Assembly (NCBI GenBank): GCA_937967875.1
Contig: CALBTQ010000136.1
Coordinates: 1-5,445 of the forward strand
Direction: 5' to 3'
DNA from: an uncultured Pseudomonadota bacterium
Lineage (GTDB): Bacteria > Lernaellota > Lernaellaia > Lernaellales > Lernaellaceae
DNA length: 5,445 nucleotides
A program made the position numbers and the translations under genes. Under the pieces are notes generated by a model that saw only the letters and a list, made by a program, of their open reading frames with translations, was not told where the DNA came from and ran no database searches. Each line of letters begins with the position of its first letter. Within the stretch, counting starts at the first letter, position 1. Positions 5,143-5,445 of this stretch are shown here, one piece after another.

Positions 5143-5399
5143 ATGAGTGAAAAGACCGATGCCAATTTGAAGAAAGCATTCCAGGGCGAAGCCGAAGCGT
5201 TCTTTCGCAATCGCGCTTTCGCCGACCAGGCCGACAAGGACGGCTATGCGCAGATCGCACACATGTTCCGCGCCATCGCCGAGGCCGAAGCGGTCCATTG
5301 CCGCAACGCGCTGAAGCTGCGCGGCATCGTCAAGGATACCGAAACCAACCTCAACACCGCCTTCGAACGCGAGTTGATGGCCAAGAACGACCACTATCC
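5143..5399 (+). CDS. rbr: Classical rubrerythrin-like protein (4th of four), 3' truncated by adapter
   Basis: The first 85-86 residues are present. They follow classical rubrerythrin closely: NLKKAFQGEAEA with E16, FADQADKDGYAQIAHMFRAIAEAEAVH with E49-x2-H52, and helix 3 beginning TETNLNTAFERELMAKNDHYP with E77. The position equal to E97 of the Desulfovibrio enzyme is Ala80 here. The coding frame runs into adapter at 5400, so helix 4 and any rubredoxin domain cannot be judged. GGGAG (5131-5135) lies 7 bases before ATG 5143. Rubrerythrins are cytoplasmic NAD(P)H- and rubredoxin-dependent peroxidases of anaerobes. Co-transcription with the previous three diiron proteins is likely from the 17-base gap. 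Confidence 0.9.
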
Positions 5400-5445
5400 A
5401 GATCGGAAGAGCACACGTCTGAACTCCAGTCACCGAATACGATCT
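5400..5445 (+). other. Illumina P7-side TruSeq adapter with index (assembly artefact)
   Basis: The end matches AGATCGGAAGAGCACACGTC and the rest of the TruSeq index adapter, then an 8-base index CGAATACG (5434-5441) and ATCT of the P7 flow-cell sequence. The first A could belong to either the adapter or the insert. Any frame crossing it is artificial; the - strand gives the well-known adapter peptide MTGVQTCALPI. Confidence 0.98.

Noticed and set aside
51..5399. CRISPR arrays, insertion sequences, phage genes or attachment sites
   Set aside because: No direct repeat arrays, transposase or integrase motifs, or target-site duplications were seen, and the tRNA 3' ends are not repeated elsewhere in the window.
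5074..5433. A - strand open frame starting in the right-hand end
   Set aside because: Its first residues (MTGVQTCALPI) are translated from adapter and the rest is antisense to the rubrerythrin gene.

Overview
This window is one contig of a moderately GC-rich bacterium, most likely assembled from a metagenome. Both ends are sequencing adapter, not genome: positions 1-50 match the Illumina P5-side TruSeq adapter (one mismatch), and about 5400-5445 match the P7-side TruSeq adapter followed by an 8-base index. Native DNA therefore runs from about 51 to 5399, and the genes at both edges are cut by the adapter junctions. Shine-Dalgarno sites, sigma70-type promoters, an ATGA-coupled gene pair and tRNAs without an encoded CCA all indicate a bacterium. 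Several rubrerythrin-family proteins and a polyferredoxin suggest an anaerobe or microaerophile. The phylum cannot be fixed from this sequence; a Desulfobacterota/delta-like lineage is only a guess.

Left part (51-1310): the C-terminal end of a probable membrane glycosyltransferase (PMT/GT39-like, + strand) converges, with a 6-base gap, on a zinc-ribbon class I SAM methyltransferase (- strand) that has its own promoter. Middle part (1354-2855, - strand): a two-gene operon encodes a membrane-anchored, cysteine-rich 4Fe-4S ferredoxin followed by a MarR-type regulator overlapping it by 4 bases. A near-perfect 18-bp palindrome lies between the -35 and -10 of the proposed promoter, which suggests autoregulation by the MarR protein. 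Next (2904-3172, - strand) is a compact tRNA operon: a strong promoter, a tRNA with the unusual anticodon AUU on a Lys-like body, a small hairpin, tRNA-Glu(UUC), and a textbook intrinsic terminator with a UUCG loop.

Right part (about 3176-5399, + strand): the main point of interest. Four consecutive but different ferritin-like diiron proteins of the rubrerythrin superfamily are encoded in a row, with a 73-residue cysteine-rich protein between the second and third. Spacing within the cluster is 1, 15, 96 and 17 bases, and every gene has a good Shine-Dalgarno. The first three diiron proteins are stand-alone four-helix domains with a symmetric pair of E...ExxH half-sites and no rubredoxin domain. 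The fourth resembles classical rubrerythrin but is cut off by the adapter. A reasonable inference is a peroxide/oxygen-detoxification or iron-handling module, with the small Cys-rich protein as a possible electron-transfer or metal-binding partner. An AT-rich palindrome just downstream of a TATAAT box may be its operator.
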